A stretch of 64,000 nt of DNA from an uncultured Sphingomonadales bacterium (GCA_903821685.1 CAIJLW010000084.1:16516-80515); one strand, 5' to 3'; shown: positions 16,043-26,170, counted from the first letter of the stretch. The notes: a model not told the origin generated them from the letters alone. Made by a program: numbers and translations.

Positions 16043-17497
16043 TTAAAGGACGGATCGGTCCGCCCAGTGCGCATGTGTACCGCTGCTGATTTTATGCGGG
16101 AGGGCAATCCGGCAAACAGGGCCTTCCTCAAACCGCTTGCAATCAATCAATATGCATTCGGATGTCCCACGATTTTCGTCGGTGACAAAGCTGACGAGAT
16201 AGCCGTCATCTTCGTCCACCGCGCCAACACGTGAAGCAAAGGGTGCCTCACTGCCATAAACGCCCTCAGGAAGCTGTAGAGACCATGAATCCCCTGTCAG
16301 CATGTCGTGCTTCACAAAGCCGTTGAACAGGAACCAGCCGGGCTTAGACGTCGTGCTATAGGCATACCGATAAGGCTGCCCCAGATAGCGTTGGTTCATC
16401 ATCCCGAATTCAAGGATGCGGTCATCCAACCGCTCTTCGCGCGTCGTTCCATCGGCAAGGTTAAACCGCCAGCGGTGCAGCTTGGGCTTGAAGCTATGTT
16501 CGTCGACATAGGCCATCATATGGCCATAGCCATCGGCGTTATCGAGTGGCGGTGGATAGGGGTCTTCTTCGAAATAGCCGTCGAGTACGACCTCATCACC
16601 CTCTTCATAGGCGTTGATGAAGTGGAGGACAAAAGTTGGGTCAGCTTCAAACCAGCGGATGTCTTCTGGTTGGCCAAACCGCGGAATAAGCGCAAAACGC
16701 GATGGCAGCCCTTCATGCAACCGCGTGACGTGGACGTTTCGCTTCAGCAGTTCCGCATCCCAAAAAAGCGGAAAATCGCATAAGATGGACCAATTCTGCG
16801 TAAACATCATGTCATGCGGCAGGCGTGGTCCCGGAAACGGGATTGGGACATAATGCACAAGCTTTCCGCTGCGATCTACCACCCCATAATGCATATAGGG
16901 CGCATGCTTTGAATAGTTGAAGAACAATAATTCCCCAGTACGTTGATCGACCTTCGGATGGGCGGAAATGCCGTCGAGTGGCACCCACGACGCAACGCCC
17001 TCTTGCGCCAAGGTTTCGGGGTCAAGGACATAGCCTTCGCCGCATTGGTAGAATGTCGACACAGCTTTACCGCCGTGGACAATGATGTCGGTGCTGGATG
17101 AATCCTTAAGACTGCCATGCGCGCCAAAGCCAGGGCGCAGCGACATAGACGCTTTATCCATGAGGCCACCCCATAGAGATCCTTCCGCCTCCTGCTCCGC
17201 CTGAAAACAACGAGTGCGGACGAAGCGGTTGCGATAGCTGGCCTTGCCACCCTTAAAATCGATCTGGTGGATCATGCCGTCACCGTCAAAAGGGTGGTAA
17301 CGGCCAAGTGGTTGATGCAGCTGGTTTTCGGTGTTGCGCAGATAAATGCCGTCAATATCGTTCGGAATGCGGCCCTCAATCACATCAAGGTCAGTCGCGG
17401 TGACTTCCTCATGCTGGGGCGTCCATGCGCCATTGAGATAGGGGTGGTTGCTCGGCTGCAGCGTTGCCTTTACCGGCGGCAATTTTTCGATCTGCAT
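16043..17497 (-). CDS. Carotenoid oxygenase (RPE65 family dioxygenase)
   Basis: The 484-residue product belongs to the iron(II) dioxygenases that cleave carotenoids, apocarotenoids or stilbenes. The family start is PYLNGAWTPQHEEV, and the four iron histidines are recognisable in GISAHPKVD, LPHDMMFT, VLHFINAYEE and the C-terminal GTHAHW. PFDGDGMIHQIDFKGGKASYRNRFVRT is the classic N-terminal signature. Substrate is not predictable from the motifs: close homologs in sphingomonads include lignostilbene dioxygenases as well as apocarotenoid enzymes. The gene is 19 bases from the convergently oriented aldehyde dehydrogenase on the same strand, so one operon is possible. No signal peptide is seen, so it acts in the cytoplasm. 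Confidence 0.9.
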   Translation of the reverse strand: MQIEKLPPVKATLQPSNHPYLNGAWTPQHEEVTATDLDVIEGRIPNDIDGIYLRNTENQLHQPLGRYHPFDGDGMIHQIDFKGGKASYRNRFVRTRCFQAEQEAEGSLWGGLMDKASMSLRPGFGAHGSLKDSSSTDIIVHGGKAVSTFYQCGEGYVLDPETLAQEGVASWVPLDGISAHPKVDQRTGELLFFNYSKHAPYMHYGVVDRSGKLVHYVPIPFPGPRLPHDMMFTQNWSILCDFPLFWDAELLKRNVHVTRLHEGLPSRFALIPRFGQPEDIRWFEADPTFVLHFINAYEEGDEVVLDGYFEEDPYPPPLDNADGYGHMMAYVDEHSFKPKLHRWRFNLADGTTREERLDDRILEFGMMNQRYLGQPYRYAYSTTSKPGWFLFNGFVKHDMLTGDSWSLQLPEGVYGSEAPFASRVGAVDEDDGYLVSFVTDENRGTSECILIDCKRFEEGPVCRIALPHKISSGTHAHWADRSVL

Positions 17498-17516
17498 TTC
17501 GCTCTCCTCTAAGCGC

Positions 17517-19049
17517 TCAGCCTATGTCGAAAATCACCCCTTGTGCAAGTGGCAGATTATTCGAGTAATTTATCGTATTCGTCGCGCGGCGCATATAGGC
17601 CTTCCAAGCGTCGGAACCAGACTCGCGGCCACCGCCAGTTTCCTTCTCCCCACCAAATGCACCGCCAATTTCTGCGCCTGAGGTCCCTATATTCACATTG
17701 GCAATGCCGCAATCGCTGCCTTCGGCCGACAAAAACTGCTCGCACTCGCGGATGTCGGTGGAGAAAATCGATGACGACAAACCTGCCCCAACGCTGTTTT
17801 GAAGGGCGATGGCGTCGGCCAAATCATGATAGCGGACAATATACAATATGGGGGCAAAGGTCTCCCTTAAGACAGGGCCAATATGGGCTGGCATTTCGGC
17901 AATTGCCGGACGCACATATACACCATCCAACGCAATGCGTTCGCCGCCAGTTACGGTTCCGCCCAATGCCTTTGCCTCGCTGAGTGCGAGCTGCATGCCC
18001 ATATACGCCTGTTCATCAATCAGCGGCCCCGCCAAATTGCTGCTGTCGAGCGGGTCGCCCACCGCCATCGAACCACTCGCCGATTTCAGTGCAGCAACGA
18101 AGCTATCGTAAATCGCGTCTTGCACGAAAAGGCGGCGTAGGCTGGTGCATCTTTGACCGCTCGTTCCAAACGCCGAAAACAGCACTCCACGCAGCGCCAG
18201 CGCAAGGTCCGCCTTTTCACTGATAATCGCTGCGTTGTTTCCACCAAGCTCAAGGATAGTCTTGGCAAAGCGTGCGGCGGCCACTTGCCCGACCTTTCTT
18301 CCCATGTCCGTGCTGCCCGTGGCGGAGATTAGTGCAATGCGCGGGTCGGCAACCAAGGCTGCCCCGGTGTCACAGCCACCATGGAGGACTTGCGACAGAT
18401 TTAAGGGCGCATCACCAAATGCAGCAACGGCCTGTTCGAAAATCGCCTGTACCGCAATGGCGGTTAATGGCGTTTTTTCGGATGGCTTCCAAATGACGCT
18501 GTTGCCGCAGACCAATGCCAGCGCCGCATTCCATGCCCATACCGCAACCGGAAAGTTGAACGCGGAGATGATGAGCACCGGGCCCAAAGGATGCCACTGT
18601 TCCATCATCCTGTGGCCGGGCCGCTCGCTAGCGATTGTCAGGCCATGCAGTTGCCGGGATAGGCCAACAGCGAAATCGCAAATGTCGATCATCTCCTGAA
18701 CTTCGCCAAGCCCTTCCGAAAGCGGCTTTCCACAATCAATGGTAACAAGCCGCGCAAGATCATGCTTGTGCGCGCGCAAGGCGTTGCCGAACAACCGGAC
18801 CAGTTCGCCTCGGCGCGGTGCCGGAACGCTGCGCCATTGGAGAAAGGCGATCTGCGATTGTGCGGCAGCAGCATTGATGTCGCCCGCATTTGCCGTTGCC
18901 ACTGCCCCAATGCGACTGCCGTCAATCGGGCTGTGCACTTGAAGGTCGCCCGTTCCGAGGGAGCAGCCCAGCTTTTCGAGAAGAACTGCTATATTTTGCG
19001 CTAAATCCACCACTATCCCCAGTCTTTGCTCTGTATTCCTTTTGCGCAT
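17517..19049 (-). CDS. ALDH7-family aldehyde dehydrogenase (probable alpha-aminoadipic semialdehyde dehydrogenase)
   Basis: The 510-residue product is a NAD-dependent aldehyde dehydrogenase of the ALDH7/antiquitin type, which oxidises alpha-aminoadipic semialdehyde (piperideine-6-carboxylate) in lysine breakdown. Motifs are the cofactor site [21 protein letters not shown], the glutamate stretch ILELGGNNA, the catalytic-cysteine stretch [16 protein letters not shown] and the ALDH7-specific end [20 protein letters not shown] and [15 protein letters not shown]. The ATG at 19049 is preferred to an upstream TTG. It is divergent from glutaryl-CoA dehydrogenase with a 106-base gap, which supports a lysine/pipecolate role. 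The reaction is inferred from the family and this neighbour. Confidence 0.87.
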   Translation of the reverse strand: MRKRNTEQRLGIVVDLAQNIAVLLEKLGCSLGTGDLQVHSPIDGSRIGAVATANAGDINAAAAQSQIAFLQWRSVPAPRRGELVRLFGNALRAHKHDLARLVTIDCGKPLSEGLGEVQEMIDICDFAVGLSRQLHGLTIASERPGHRMMEQWHPLGPVLIISAFNFPVAVWAWNAALALVCGNSVIWKPSEKTPLTAIAVQAIFEQAVAAFGDAPLNLSQVLHGGCDTGAALVADPRIALISATGSTDMGRKVGQVAAARFAKTILELGGNNAAIISEKADLALALRGVLFSAFGTSGQRCTSLRRLFVQDAIYDSFVAALKSASGSMAVGDPLDSSNLAGPLIDEQAYMGMQLALSEAKALGGTVTGGERIALDGVYVRPAIAEMPAHIGPVLRETFAPILYIVRYHDLADAIALQNSVGAGLSSSIFSTDIRECEQFLSAEGSDCGIANVNIGTSGAEIGGAFGGEKETGGGRESGSDAWKAYMRRATNTINYSNNLPLAQGVIFDIG

Positions 19050-19155
19050 GGCAAGGCCTAAGGTTGTTAGCAAGGGTTGCTGTCTTGCCCGCGCGCTTAT
19101 AAAGGCAAAAACAACGCAGGCGGCTATTCAGTTGGCCTTCCCAATGGAGATAAAA

Positions 19156-20340
19156 ATGGCCGAACTGGCAGCATTCGATTGGTCTGACCCTTTCCGTCTT
19201 GAGGACCAGCTGACCGAAGACGAACGCATGATCCGCGACTCCGCCCGCGCCTTTGCGCAAAGCGAGCTGCAACCGCGTGTGATCGATGCTTACCGGACCG
19301 AATGCGACGCGCCTGAACTGTTCCCCTTGATGGGCCAAACTGGTCTGCTTGGCGCCACTATCCCTGAAGAATATGGCGGCGCTGGCGCGTCTTATGTCGC
19401 TTATGGCCTTATTGCGCGTGAAATTGAACGCGTCGATTCTGGCTATCGTTCGATGGCGTCGGTGCAGTCATCGCTGGTAATGCACCCTATCTACGCATTC
19501 GGTTCAGAGGAACAGCGTCGCAAATATTTACCCGGTCTTGCCGCTGGCACGCTGATTGGCTGCTTTGGCCTGACCGAGCCTGATGCCGGGTCGGACCCTG
19601 CAGGGATGCGCACCTTCGCCAAAAAGGTGGATGGCGGTTATGTTATCAACGGGTCAAAGACTTGGATTTCCAATGCCCCGTTTGCCGATGTTTTTGTCGT
19701 TTGGGCTAAGTCCGAGGCGCATGGCGGCGGTATTCGCGGCTTTGTTTTGGAAAAGGGCATGAAGGGCCTCACTTCCCCTAAAATTCAAGGTAAGTTATCG
19801 CTGCGTGCATCGACCACTGGCATGATCGTCATGGAAAATGTCGAAGTCGGCGAAGATGCTTTGCTGCCTGATGTGCAAGGCTTGAAAGGTCCGTTCGGAT
19901 GCCTCAACCGTGCACGTTATGGCATAAGCTGGGGCGCATTAGGTGCGGCGGAATTTTGCATGCATGCCGCACGGCAATATGGCCTTGATCGCCACCAGTT
20001 TGGCAAACCGCTGGCCGCTAATCAGTTATATCAAAAGAAATTGGCGGACATGATGACCGATATCGCGATGGGTCTTCAGGCTTCATTGCGCGTTGGCCGC
20101 CTGATGGACGAAGGCCAGTTGGCGCCAGATATGATTTCAATCGTCAAGCGCAACAATGTCGGCAAGGCGCTCGATATCGCGCGTACCGCGCGTGACATGC
20201 ATGGCGGTAACGGCATTAGCGAAGAATATCAGGTGATGCGTCATATGGTGAATCTGGAAACGGTGAACACTTATGAAGGCGCGCATGATGTCCACGCCCT
20301 CATATTGGGCCGCGCGATTACGGGCATTGCAGCTTTCTGA
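19156..20340 (+). CDS. gcdH: Glutaryl-CoA dehydrogenase
   Basis: This FAD-dependent acyl-CoA dehydrogenase oxidises and decarboxylates glutaryl-CoA to crotonyl-CoA, the last specific step of lysine and tryptophan catabolism. The 394-residue product begins [22 protein letters not shown], a block characteristic of GcdH, and includes YGSMAS-like [69 protein letters not shown] with the Arg expected to bind the distal carboxylate, and the catalytic Glu in [30 protein letters not shown] precedes the ATG at 19156. It is divergent from an ALDH7 gene, and both fit lysine degradation. A weak hairpin follows at 20350. Confidence 0.93.
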   Translation: MAELAAFDWSDPFRLEDQLTEDERMIRDSARAFAQSELQPRVIDAYRTECDAPELFPLMGQTGLLGATIPEEYGGAGASYVAYGLIAREIERVDSGYRSMASVQSSLVMHPIYAFGSEEQRRKYLPGLAAGTLIGCFGLTEPDAGSDPAGMRTFAKKVDGGYVINGSKTWISNAPFADVFVVWAKSEAHGGGIRGFVLEKGMKGLTSPKIQGKLSLRASTTGMIVMENVEVGEDALLPDVQGLKGPFGCLNRARYGISWGALGAAEFCMHAARQYGLDRHQFGKPLAANQLYQKKLADMMTDIAMGLQASLRVGRLMDEGQLAPDMISIVKRNNVGKALDIARTARDMHGGNGISEEYQVMRHMVNLETVNTYEGAHDVHALILGRAITGIAAF

Positions 20341-20349
20341 GACAAAATA

Positions 20350-20375
20350 GGCCGCCCAGCTTGTCAACGGCGGCC
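20350..20375 (+). terminator. Hairpin downstream of glutaryl-CoA dehydrogenase gene
   Basis: Arms ggccgcc (20350-20356) and ggcggcc (20369-20375) form a 7-bp GC stem 10 bases after the stop. No continuous T run follows, so the terminator call is weak. Confidence 0.4.
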
Positions 20376-20437
20376 CAGTCTTGGCTTTTCAGCCTTTTAG
20401 GCAATATCTGGTGAAGCCTGCGCTCGCCTTTCCCTGC

Positions 20438-20836
20438 TCAGCAAGGTCCAGTTCTTCGGCCTTCCACGGCAAAGGAAAAAGGTGCGTTATCCCGGATACC
20501 TTGGGATTGAATATGGATAATCCGGTTCGATTCCTTGCGGATGGTCGTCAGACCTTGTCCTTGTCCCTTGCAGGTGTAACTGACGGTAACCGAGTTCGCG
20601 CTTGTGCGCACAATATATTGCTCGCAAGCGAGACCACTATGCCGGATTTGAATTAAGGCATTGGGATTTCCAAGGCAAATTTTGGTAAGTGACTCATCGC
20701 TGCCAGTTGCCCGTAGTTGCCAGTTCCCACGCTCTAACGTGTCGAGTAAAGCCAAACCATTATTTGGCACTACCGCAAAAGCAGTACCTGCCGCCGACAG
20801 TAAAAACAGGCTAATAAGATAATATCGAAGCTGCAT
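20438..20836 (-). CDS. Small exported protein, DUF3617-like
   Basis: The 132-residue product has a clear signal peptide (YYLISLFLLSAAGTAFA) and a mature domain with GNWQLRATGSDESLTKICLGNP, LACEQYIVRTSANSVTVSYTCKGQGQG and a C-terminal cysteine. This resembles the DUF3617 pattern common in sphingomonads, in which a tryptophan-containing strand is followed by conserved cysteines that likely form disulfides. No function is known. The gene is isolated: the next gene on the same strand starts at 21896 upstream, and a 139-base gap without features separates it from hslO. Confidence 0.72.
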   Translation of the reverse strand: MQLRYYLISLFLLSAAGTAFAVVPNNGLALLDTLERGNWQLRATGSDESLTKICLGNPNALIQIRHSGLACEQYIVRTSANSVTVSYTCKGQGQGLTTIRKESNRIIHIQSQGIRDNAPFSFAVEGRRTGPC

Positions 20837-20975
20837 AATCTTACGTCCGTAAACCAGTCAGTTTCAACGAAACAACCTATATTCTGCAGTTTCATTAACA
20901 TAAATTTTTGCATTTTGCACGGCAGATTATGTTCTTCGAACTATAGTTGGCGCTCACTGTTCTGCGGTGCGCCGG

Positions 20976-21896
20976 TTAATTGTTGAAACTGGCAAGGCTG
21001 ATCGGAAACCGGCGCGAGCAAAATTCGCAATCGACGACAATATCACCATCCTCATCGGCCATTTCGGTGCGGTCTTCTGCGGGAAACTTCGCGATTACAT
21101 CGCGGATGTGCACCGGGTCGCACCGGCAACCCTTCGACAACCGATCGCCTTGTTCAATGCGTACTTCTTGTTCTTCGTGAAAAAGCCGCCAGACAATTTC
21201 CTCAAGCGGAAGCGCAGGGTCAGCTAACTCAGCAGCAGCAATAGTCGAGGACATTACCTCAATATGCGCCCACTCCGGATGGTCGAGCCGCACATGGAGC
21301 CGTTCACGCCCTTCTTCGCCCTCTGGCAAATGCTGAACCAACAGACCACCAGCAACGCAGCGGCCATCGACACGGTCCACCGCCACGCGAATAAAGGTCG
21401 GAATTTGTTCGGACTGCATGAAGTAGTTTTGCGCCGCATCGGCCAGCGTTTCGCCCTCAAGCGGAACAATGCCCTGATAGCGGCCACCGCCTTCGCTGGC
21501 CGGCTTCATTCGATCAAAGGTAATCGCAAGATAGCCTTGCCCGAATACACCAAACAGCGTCGCATCCCGCGGCAAAGCAGCCGCGGTCGCGGCATCAAAT
21601 TGTGCATAACCGCGCAACGCGCCGTCTTTATAGTCGCACGCCAGAAGGCGGATCGCACCCTTTTCAGTTTGTGTTTGCAGCGTAAGCTGGCTGCCCTTTT
21701 CCTTCAACGATGATCCCAACAAGGCTGTCAAAACCAATGCCTCTGCCAAGATGCGTTCAATCACGGGTGGGTAGGCGTGGGCCGCCAAAATTTCGGCAAG
21801 AACGTCATCAAGCCGAACCAGACGGCCGCGTGCATCGCGCGTGGGTATAGAAAAGCGCAATGGCTGATTGGACAATGTTTCGGATTGTTCCGCCAT
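20976..21896 (-). CDS. hslO: Hsp33 redox-regulated chaperone
   Basis: Hsp33 is a holdase activated when its zinc cysteines oxidise. The 306-residue product shows the N-terminal domain (RFSIPTRDARGRLVRLDDVLAEILAAHAYPP, LVLTALLGSSLKEKGSQLTLQ, GAIRLLACDYKDGALRGYAQF) and the C-terminal zinc centre KGCRCDP plus CEFCSRRF in CxC and CxxC spacing, so redox control is retained. The start overlaps the argF stop as TAATG, tying it to the arginine operon. That linkage is recurrent in alphaproteobacteria, though a functional reason is not evident. Confidence 0.94.
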   Translation of the reverse strand: MAEQSETLSNQPLRFSIPTRDARGRLVRLDDVLAEILAAHAYPPVIERILAEALVLTALLGSSLKEKGSQLTLQTQTEKGAIRLLACDYKDGALRGYAQFDAATAAALPRDATLFGVFGQGYLAITFDRMKPASEGGGRYQGIVPLEGETLADAAQNYFMQSEQIPTFIRVAVDRVDGRCVAGGLLVQHLPEGEEGRERLHVRLDHPEWAHIEVMSSTIAAAELADPALPLEEIVWRLFHEEQEVRIEQGDRLSKGCRCDPVHIRDVIAKFPAEDRTEMADEDGDIVVDCEFCSRRFPISLASFNN

Positions 21897-22822
21897 TACA
21901 ACTTCCCAAGGCACCATAATAAAATCGATTTTTGCGCATGAAGACGGTTTTCTGCTTCGTCCCAGATAAGCGACTGCGGCCCGTCAATCACCCCGTCGGT
22001 TACTTCTTCACCACGATGCGCAGGCAAACAGTGCAGGAATACTGCGTCTGATTTTGCCATGGCCATAAGGCGTTCGTTCACCTGATAGGGCATCATTGCC
22101 GCCATCTTGTTATGGGCATGCTCCTGCCCCATCGACACCCAGGTGTCAGTCACAACAACATCTGCGCCCGCCACTGCTTCGCGTGCATCGCGAGCCAGGG
22201 TTATGTTCCCGCCAGCGGCCTTTGCAATCTCAATAAAGCTGCTGTCACTTTCATAGCCTTCTGGGACGGCTATGCGAAGGTTGAACTTAAACAATCCTGC
22301 TGCCTCAACCACAGAATTCAACACATTATTGCCATCACCAAGCCACGCAAGCTCAAGACCGGGCAGAGCTTTTCCATGCTCCACCACGGTCAGAAGGTCG
22401 GCAACGATCTGGCAGGGATGCGACAGATCAGTCAGGCCGTTGATGACGGGCACGCTGGCGTAATGTGCCAGTTCCGAAACCTTGTCATGGTTATCGGTGC
22501 GGATCATGATGGCATCGACATAGCGTGACAGCACGCGGGCTGTGTCGGCAATAGTCTCGCCGCGACCAAGCTGCATCTGTCCAGACGCCATGAATATGCT
22601 GTCACCACCCAATTGCTTCATCGCCATTTCAAAAGACGTGCGGGTACGGGTCGAGTTTTTCTCAAACACCATCGCCAGCGTGTGCCCCGCAAGCGGCGCG
22701 TCGGCATCTGCCTGACCCTTGGGCCAACCTTGCCGCTCATTTTTCCTGTCGATGGCGTCGTTCAGCATTGCTGCAATTGCATCACCGCCGGCGTCGCTCA
22801 AATTAAGAAAATGGCGCGTCAT
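21896..22822 (-). CDS. argF: Ornithine carbamoyltransferase
   Basis: ArgF makes citrulline from ornithine and carbamoyl phosphate. The 308-residue product contains the carbamoyl phosphate loop [20 protein letters not shown], the HPCQ motif ([13 protein letters not shown]) and the ornithine-binding block [13 protein letters not shown]. It overlaps argD by four bases (ATGA) upstream and hslO by one base downstream, so argD-argF-hslO form a tight operon. Length and motifs are standard. Confidence 0.96.
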   Translation of the reverse strand: MTRHFLNLSDAGGDAIAAMLNDAIDRKNERQGWPKGQADADAPLAGHTLAMVFEKNSTRTRTSFEMAMKQLGGDSIFMASGQMQLGRGETIADTARVLSRYVDAIMIRTDNHDKVSELAHYASVPVINGLTDLSHPCQIVADLLTVVEHGKALPGLELAWLGDGNNVLNSVVEAAGLFKFNLRIAVPEGYESDSSFIEIAKAAGGNITLARDAREAVAGADVVVTDTWVSMGQEHAHNKMAAMMPYQVNERLMAMAKSDAVFLHCLPAHRGEEVTDGVIDGPQSLIWDEAENRLHAQKSILLWCLGKL

Positions 22823-24006
22823 GCAGCTTGCGGCATTTGGTAGCTAGCGGCACCGGCCGACAGCTTTTCCATAAATGTCTGGATTTCCGCGTCGCCAATA
22901 TTCAACGGCGGCAGCACGCGGAACGTATTGTCCCCCGCTGCCACCAGCAACAACCCGTGATTGTCGCGCAAATGCGCCACAAAGGCCCGCGTTTCATGCG
23001 TCATCATCACGCCGAGCATAAGCCCCTTGCCGCGCACGCCGGTAAACAGGTCGGGATAATTGCCGATAAATTGTTCAAGCGTTGAACGCAGCTTTTCACC
23101 AGTGGCACGCACTTGCGTCAGAAATTCCTCATTCGCCACGACATCCCAAACCGCCTGACATGCTGCCATCGCAAATGGGTTGCCGCCATAGGTCGATCCA
23201 TGCGTACCAACGACCATGCCGCGTGCAGCTTCTTCAGTGGCAAGGCATGCGCCCACCGGGAATCCGCCACCAAGGCCCTTTGCGGTCGCCATGATGTCCG
23301 GAATAATGCCATATTGTTCATAGGCATATAGCGTGCCAGAACGTGCTACACCGCATTGAACCTCATCGAGGATCAGCATGATGCCGTGTTCATCGGCCAA
23401 AGCCCGAAGGCCTTGCATAAAGGCATCTGATGCAGGGCGCACTCCACCCTCCCCCTGAATAGGCTCGACCAAAAACGCAGCGGTCTTTGGCCCCATGGCC
23501 GCCTTGGCGCCCTCAAGATCGTCAAAATCAACATATTTGAAGCCTTCCAGCAACGGCAAGAAGCTTTTGTGCATCTTCTCCTGATTGCTAGCCGAAATCG
23601 TCGCCATCGTCCGGCCGTGAAAGGCGTTCTTAAAGGTGATGATCTCAAAGCGGTCACTGCCTTGGCTTTGGTGATAGGCACGGGCGGTTTTAATAGCGCA
23701 CTCTACCGCCTCAGCGCCGGAATTGGTAAAGAATACCGTATCGGCAAAGGTGGTATCCACAAGCCGCTGGGCAAAGGCTTCCCCCTGCGGGCTGCCATAA
23801 AGGTTCGACACATGGATCAGCGTTGCCGCTTGGTCTTGTATCGCTTTGGTCAGATGCGGATGACTATGGCCAAGCAGGTTCACAGCGATGCCCGCTGCGA
23901 AGTCCAGCGCGCGGCTGCCGTCTTCGGAAATCAACCAAGCGCCTTCACCACGGACCGGCCGAAAACCGCAGCGCGGATAGACTGGCATCAGGGGCGTAAT
24001 CGACAT
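22819..24006 (-). CDS. argD: Acetylornithine aminotransferase
   Basis: This class III PLP aminotransferase converts N-acetylglutamate semialdehyde to acetylornithine, and in many bacteria also serves lysine synthesis (DapC). The 395-residue product carries [35 protein letters not shown], the PLP aspartate block [23 protein letters not shown] and the Schiff-base lysine in [14 protein letters not shown]. The start at 24006 gives [15 protein letters not shown], typical of the family; the ATG 39 bases upstream lacks homology. It is first in the argD-argF-hslO operon. Confidence 0.94.
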   Translation of the reverse strand: MSITPLMPVYPRCGFRPVRGEGAWLISEDGSRALDFAAGIAVNLLGHSHPHLTKAIQDQAATLIHVSNLYGSPQGEAFAQRLVDTTFADTVFFTNSGAEAVECAIKTARAYHQSQGSDRFEIITFKNAFHGRTMATISASNQEKMHKSFLPLLEGFKYVDFDDLEGAKAAMGPKTAAFLVEPIQGEGGVRPASDAFMQGLRALADEHGIMLILDEVQCGVARSGTLYAYEQYGIIPDIMATAKGLGGGFPVGACLATEEAARGMVVGTHGSTYGGNPFAMAACQAVWDVVANEEFLTQVRATGEKLRSTLEQFIGNYPDLFTGVRGKGLMLGVMMTHETRAFVAHLRDNHGLLLVAAGDNTFRVLPPLNIGDAEIQTFMEKLSAGAASYQMPQAA

Positions 24007-24119
24007 GGTTTTCTTCCTTCCGACTGAATAGTTGGCATATTCCAAAAGCCAAAAAGCGGCCCCACGGGACCGCTTGTTTCTGCCCTATCGCTATAGGCAT
24101 GCGAAAATGGCAAATCAAG

Positions 24120-24245
24120 TTATGCCTCAGCGTCCTTGTTGCGCTTGGCAGTTGCGATCCGGCGCTTCACATATCCGTATAACAGCAGATGCACCCCCAA
24201 CCATAGCAGGATGAATATGATAATCATTTTGGCAGCAGGGCTCAT
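24120..24245 (-). CDS. Small single-span membrane protein (41 residues)
   Basis: A minus-strand frame from the ATG at 24245 to TAA at 24120 encodes 41 residues: a short N-terminus, one hydrophobic helix (IIIFILLWLGVHLLLYGY), then a very basic tail (KRRIATAKRNK). GGAGG is placed five bases before the ATG, an unusually good ribosome site for a chance frame. It lies between argD upstream and the alternative oxidase, whose stop is 46 bases before this start on the same strand, so it may be co-transcribed with the oxidase. I do not recognise a family, and its function is unknown. Confidence 0.62.
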   Translation of the reverse strand: MSPAAKMIIIFILLWLGVHLLLYGYVKRRIATAKRNKDAEA

Positions 24246-24290
24246 AACTGCCTCCATAACGCCGGCCCGACCGCGAACAACCCCGAATTG

Positions 24291-24977
24291 TTATAGCAAG
24301 CCGGTATCAAGCGACACATGGGGCGGGCAAGCCATAATGGCCTTATGGTCGGCATCACGGCCCGATAAAGTGTTGGCCATATAATGGTTGGTATCCCGGT
24401 GGTGCGCCTCGTCCGCGCGGATGATTAGGATAACATCGCGAAGCGTCGTTCCCTCTGGCAAATTCCAATAGCGCAGCGCCACTGCCGGCGCAGGCGGGTT
24501 CGGGTGCCGTCCCTCGTCAATCTCGGCCAGGTACAAAGTATAGCTGAGCACGGCTTCCTCTTCGAAATAGCCGACGAGACGGTGCGCCGTCTTGGCCGAA
24601 AACAGATAGAGGAAGAAAAAGAAGATATAAAAAATCCACTGCACGGTCAGAATAACAACCCGTTCGAACCACGATGGCTGCGCGATTTCGATGAACGTCA
24701 TCAAATGCATACGTTCATTTTCTGCTTCGTCCATCAACGTCCTAATCCAGCCGCGATCATCCTGCATCAGGCGAAGCGCCCGCAAATGGGACAAGGTCGC
24801 GCCGACCATGCCGGGCACCCCGGCGACAGTCTCCAACACGATCGCGCGATTGCCGTAACGCTTTGCGAAAAACGTATCCGCCCCCCAGCGCAATGTTTTG
24901 GTTATGCGCAAGGCAAACCAGTCGGAAAAACCGAGCGACTTATGATGGCTGGATTGAATATCGCTGCAATTATGCAT
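24291..24977 (-). CDS. Alternative oxidase (cyanide-resistant ubiquinol oxidase)
   Basis: AOX is a diiron enzyme that oxidises ubiquinol with O2 without pumping protons. The 228-residue product has all four helices of the metal site: LETVAGVPGMV, EAENERMHLMTF with the first ExxH, FEEEAVLSYT, and RADEAHHRDTNH with the last ExxH. Two hydrophobic stretches (VVILTVQWIFYIFFFFLYLF) anchor it in the membrane. The ATG at 24977 follows GGAAC at good spacing; a further TTG start at 25019 has no support. The enzyme is patchy in alphaproteobacteria. No regulator is adjacent. Confidence 0.94.
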   Translation of the reverse strand: MHNCSDIQSSHHKSLGFSDWFALRITKTLRWGADTFFAKRYGNRAIVLETVAGVPGMVGATLSHLRALRLMQDDRGWIRTLMDEAENERMHLMTFIEIAQPSWFERVVILTVQWIFYIFFFFLYLFSAKTAHRLVGYFEEEAVLSYTLYLAEIDEGRHPNPPAPAVALRYWNLPEGTTLRDVILIIRADEAHHRDTNHYMANTLSGRDADHKAIMACPPHVSLDTGLL

Positions 24978-25019
24978 GAGCTTGTTCCATTGATTGGTTA
25001 GCGACTTAACGCGCACCAA

Positions 25020-25352
25020 GCCGTGTCGGGCAACACGAAAACAAATATATTCGGTTTACATTTTTGCAACTTGCGCCTTGTCAGTGGTATAGCATCCTCA
25101 TGCGGGCTTCGGTCTATCGCATTTTGGCGCTTGGGGGAATTGCTGGACCCGAAGTTTAGTCTGCGCCGCAATCGTAGCCTCCGGGTTGCGCGCTTACTGT
25201 GCTTCAAGACACGCTGGACAGAAGCCTTCAGTTGCTGAGGGTTTTGGTCTCATCTTAGTTCCTTCGTCACTTCAATGAGACCAACATCGCTACTTGCCTA
25301 ACCTCTTGGTTCGACGCATTCTAATTCAAGTGCAGAAAAGTGGGAGTACCCA
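25020..25352. other. AT-richer intergenic stretch with no gene
   Basis: Nothing beyond chance reading frames is seen on either strand. The only structure is an inverted repeat, ggtctcat (25246-25253) and atgagacc (25275-25282), with a 21-base loop. The stretch opens the accessory patch that runs to about 26.6 kb. Confidence 0.6.
25246..25282. repeat. Inverted repeat before the small-repeat protein gene
   Basis: ggtctcat and atgagacc are exact inverted copies with a 21-base spacer, 71 bases before the GTG at 25353. It could be a hairpin or an operator; no T run follows either arm. Confidence 0.4.
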
Positions 25353-25565
25353 GTGAGCGATATCGTCACAGCAGTCCAACGAGGTAGTCAGGTCTATGTC
25401 TATGGCGCCGGACAGCGTCAGTTATGCTCAGTGTATGCCGGAACTGGACCGAATGACGGACTGAAGGGATATACCTCAAGCACGGTCAGTGTGCGTAGAG
25501 GCAGTCAAATTTACGTTTACGACAGTAAGGGTCGCCAGATTTCCAGCGTGTTTGCTGGAAAGTAA
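25353..25565 (+). CDS. Two-repeat small protein of unknown function
   Basis: The 70-residue product is two copies of a 23-residue beta-like unit: residues 8-30 (VQRGSQVYVYGAGQRQL plus CSVYAG) and 47-69 (VRRGSQIYVYDSKGRQI plus SSVFAG), joined by a 16-residue linker. RGSQ-YVY-RQ-SV-AG is conserved between copies. There is no signal peptide or membrane segment. The start is a GTG preceded by GGGAG at six bases. I do not recognise the family. It is followed by two DNA-binding proteins in the same direction, and codon use and GC are lower than in neighbours, so it may have arrived with them. A beta-hairpin or OB/SH3-like scaffold is a guess. Confidence 0.72.
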   Translation: MSDIVTAVQRGSQVYVYGAGQRQLCSVYAGTGPNDGLKGYTSSTVSVRRGSQIYVYDSKGRQISSVFAGK

Positions 25566-25610
25566 ATTCAGATTATACAAAATTGCAATGCCGGGGGGGA
25601 TGGAGGTTTG

Positions 25611-26048
25611 GTGGACGATTTACCAACGAGATTTATATCATCATTTGTAGTCGAGTTTATAAGTGATTTCATGCACTTCTGCGTTGAAAAATATGGATTT
25701 TCGACTGAAGAAATTAGTATTATTTGCGTAGTTGCAACGGAAAGCACTCGGGAAATCCGACATGATGGTTATCTGCTCAAAACCTATGGGACTGAAGTTC
25801 AGGCAATCCCAGATGAGTTCCGATTCCCGGTCAGCGTTCAGTTCGTTTGTCGAAGGCTGGGCATGCGACGAGAAACGACGCGCCGAAAACTCGAAGACCT
25901 AGCAAGGAGAGGTTTTCTAAATAAAGTTAAGGGCGGATATGCGCTACCAGCCCAAACGGACGCTGCTGATTATACACTGGAGTTGAGGGACTTTCTGGTA
26001 TCAAAAATCTGCAATCTCCGAACTTATATGGAAAAAATACCAGTCTAA
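25611..26048 (+). CDS. Helix-turn-helix protein of unknown specificity
   Basis: The 145-residue product has a helical N-terminal half (RFISSFVVEFISDFMHFCVEKYG, then EEISIICVVATESTREI) and a winged-helix-like C-terminal half: FPVSVQFVCRRLGMRRETTRRKLEDLARRGFL reads as a helix-turn-helix followed by a Gly wing. GGAGG precedes the GTG at 25611. The pattern suggests a MarR/GntR-like regulator rather than a named family; the N-terminal part may dimerise or sense a ligand. It sits between the two-repeat protein and a RodZ-like helix-turn-helix protein and is lower in GC than the flanking genes. Function unknown. Confidence 0.68.
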   Translation: MDDLPTRFISSFVVEFISDFMHFCVEKYGFSTEEISIICVVATESTREIRHDGYLLKTYGTEVQAIPDEFRFPVSVQFVCRRLGMRRETTRRKLEDLARRGFLNKVKGGYALPAQTDAADYTLELRDFLVSKICNLRTYMEKIPV

Positions 26049-26170
26049 TTGCGCTATTGGTGGATCCGGAGCAACTGAATATCGATGCCCAAATTGGGCA
26101 AATCGGATTGTTGTAAAACACCCTGCTTTATATTCACCCGCCACGACTCGGGGATGTGGGAGCGAGCCTA

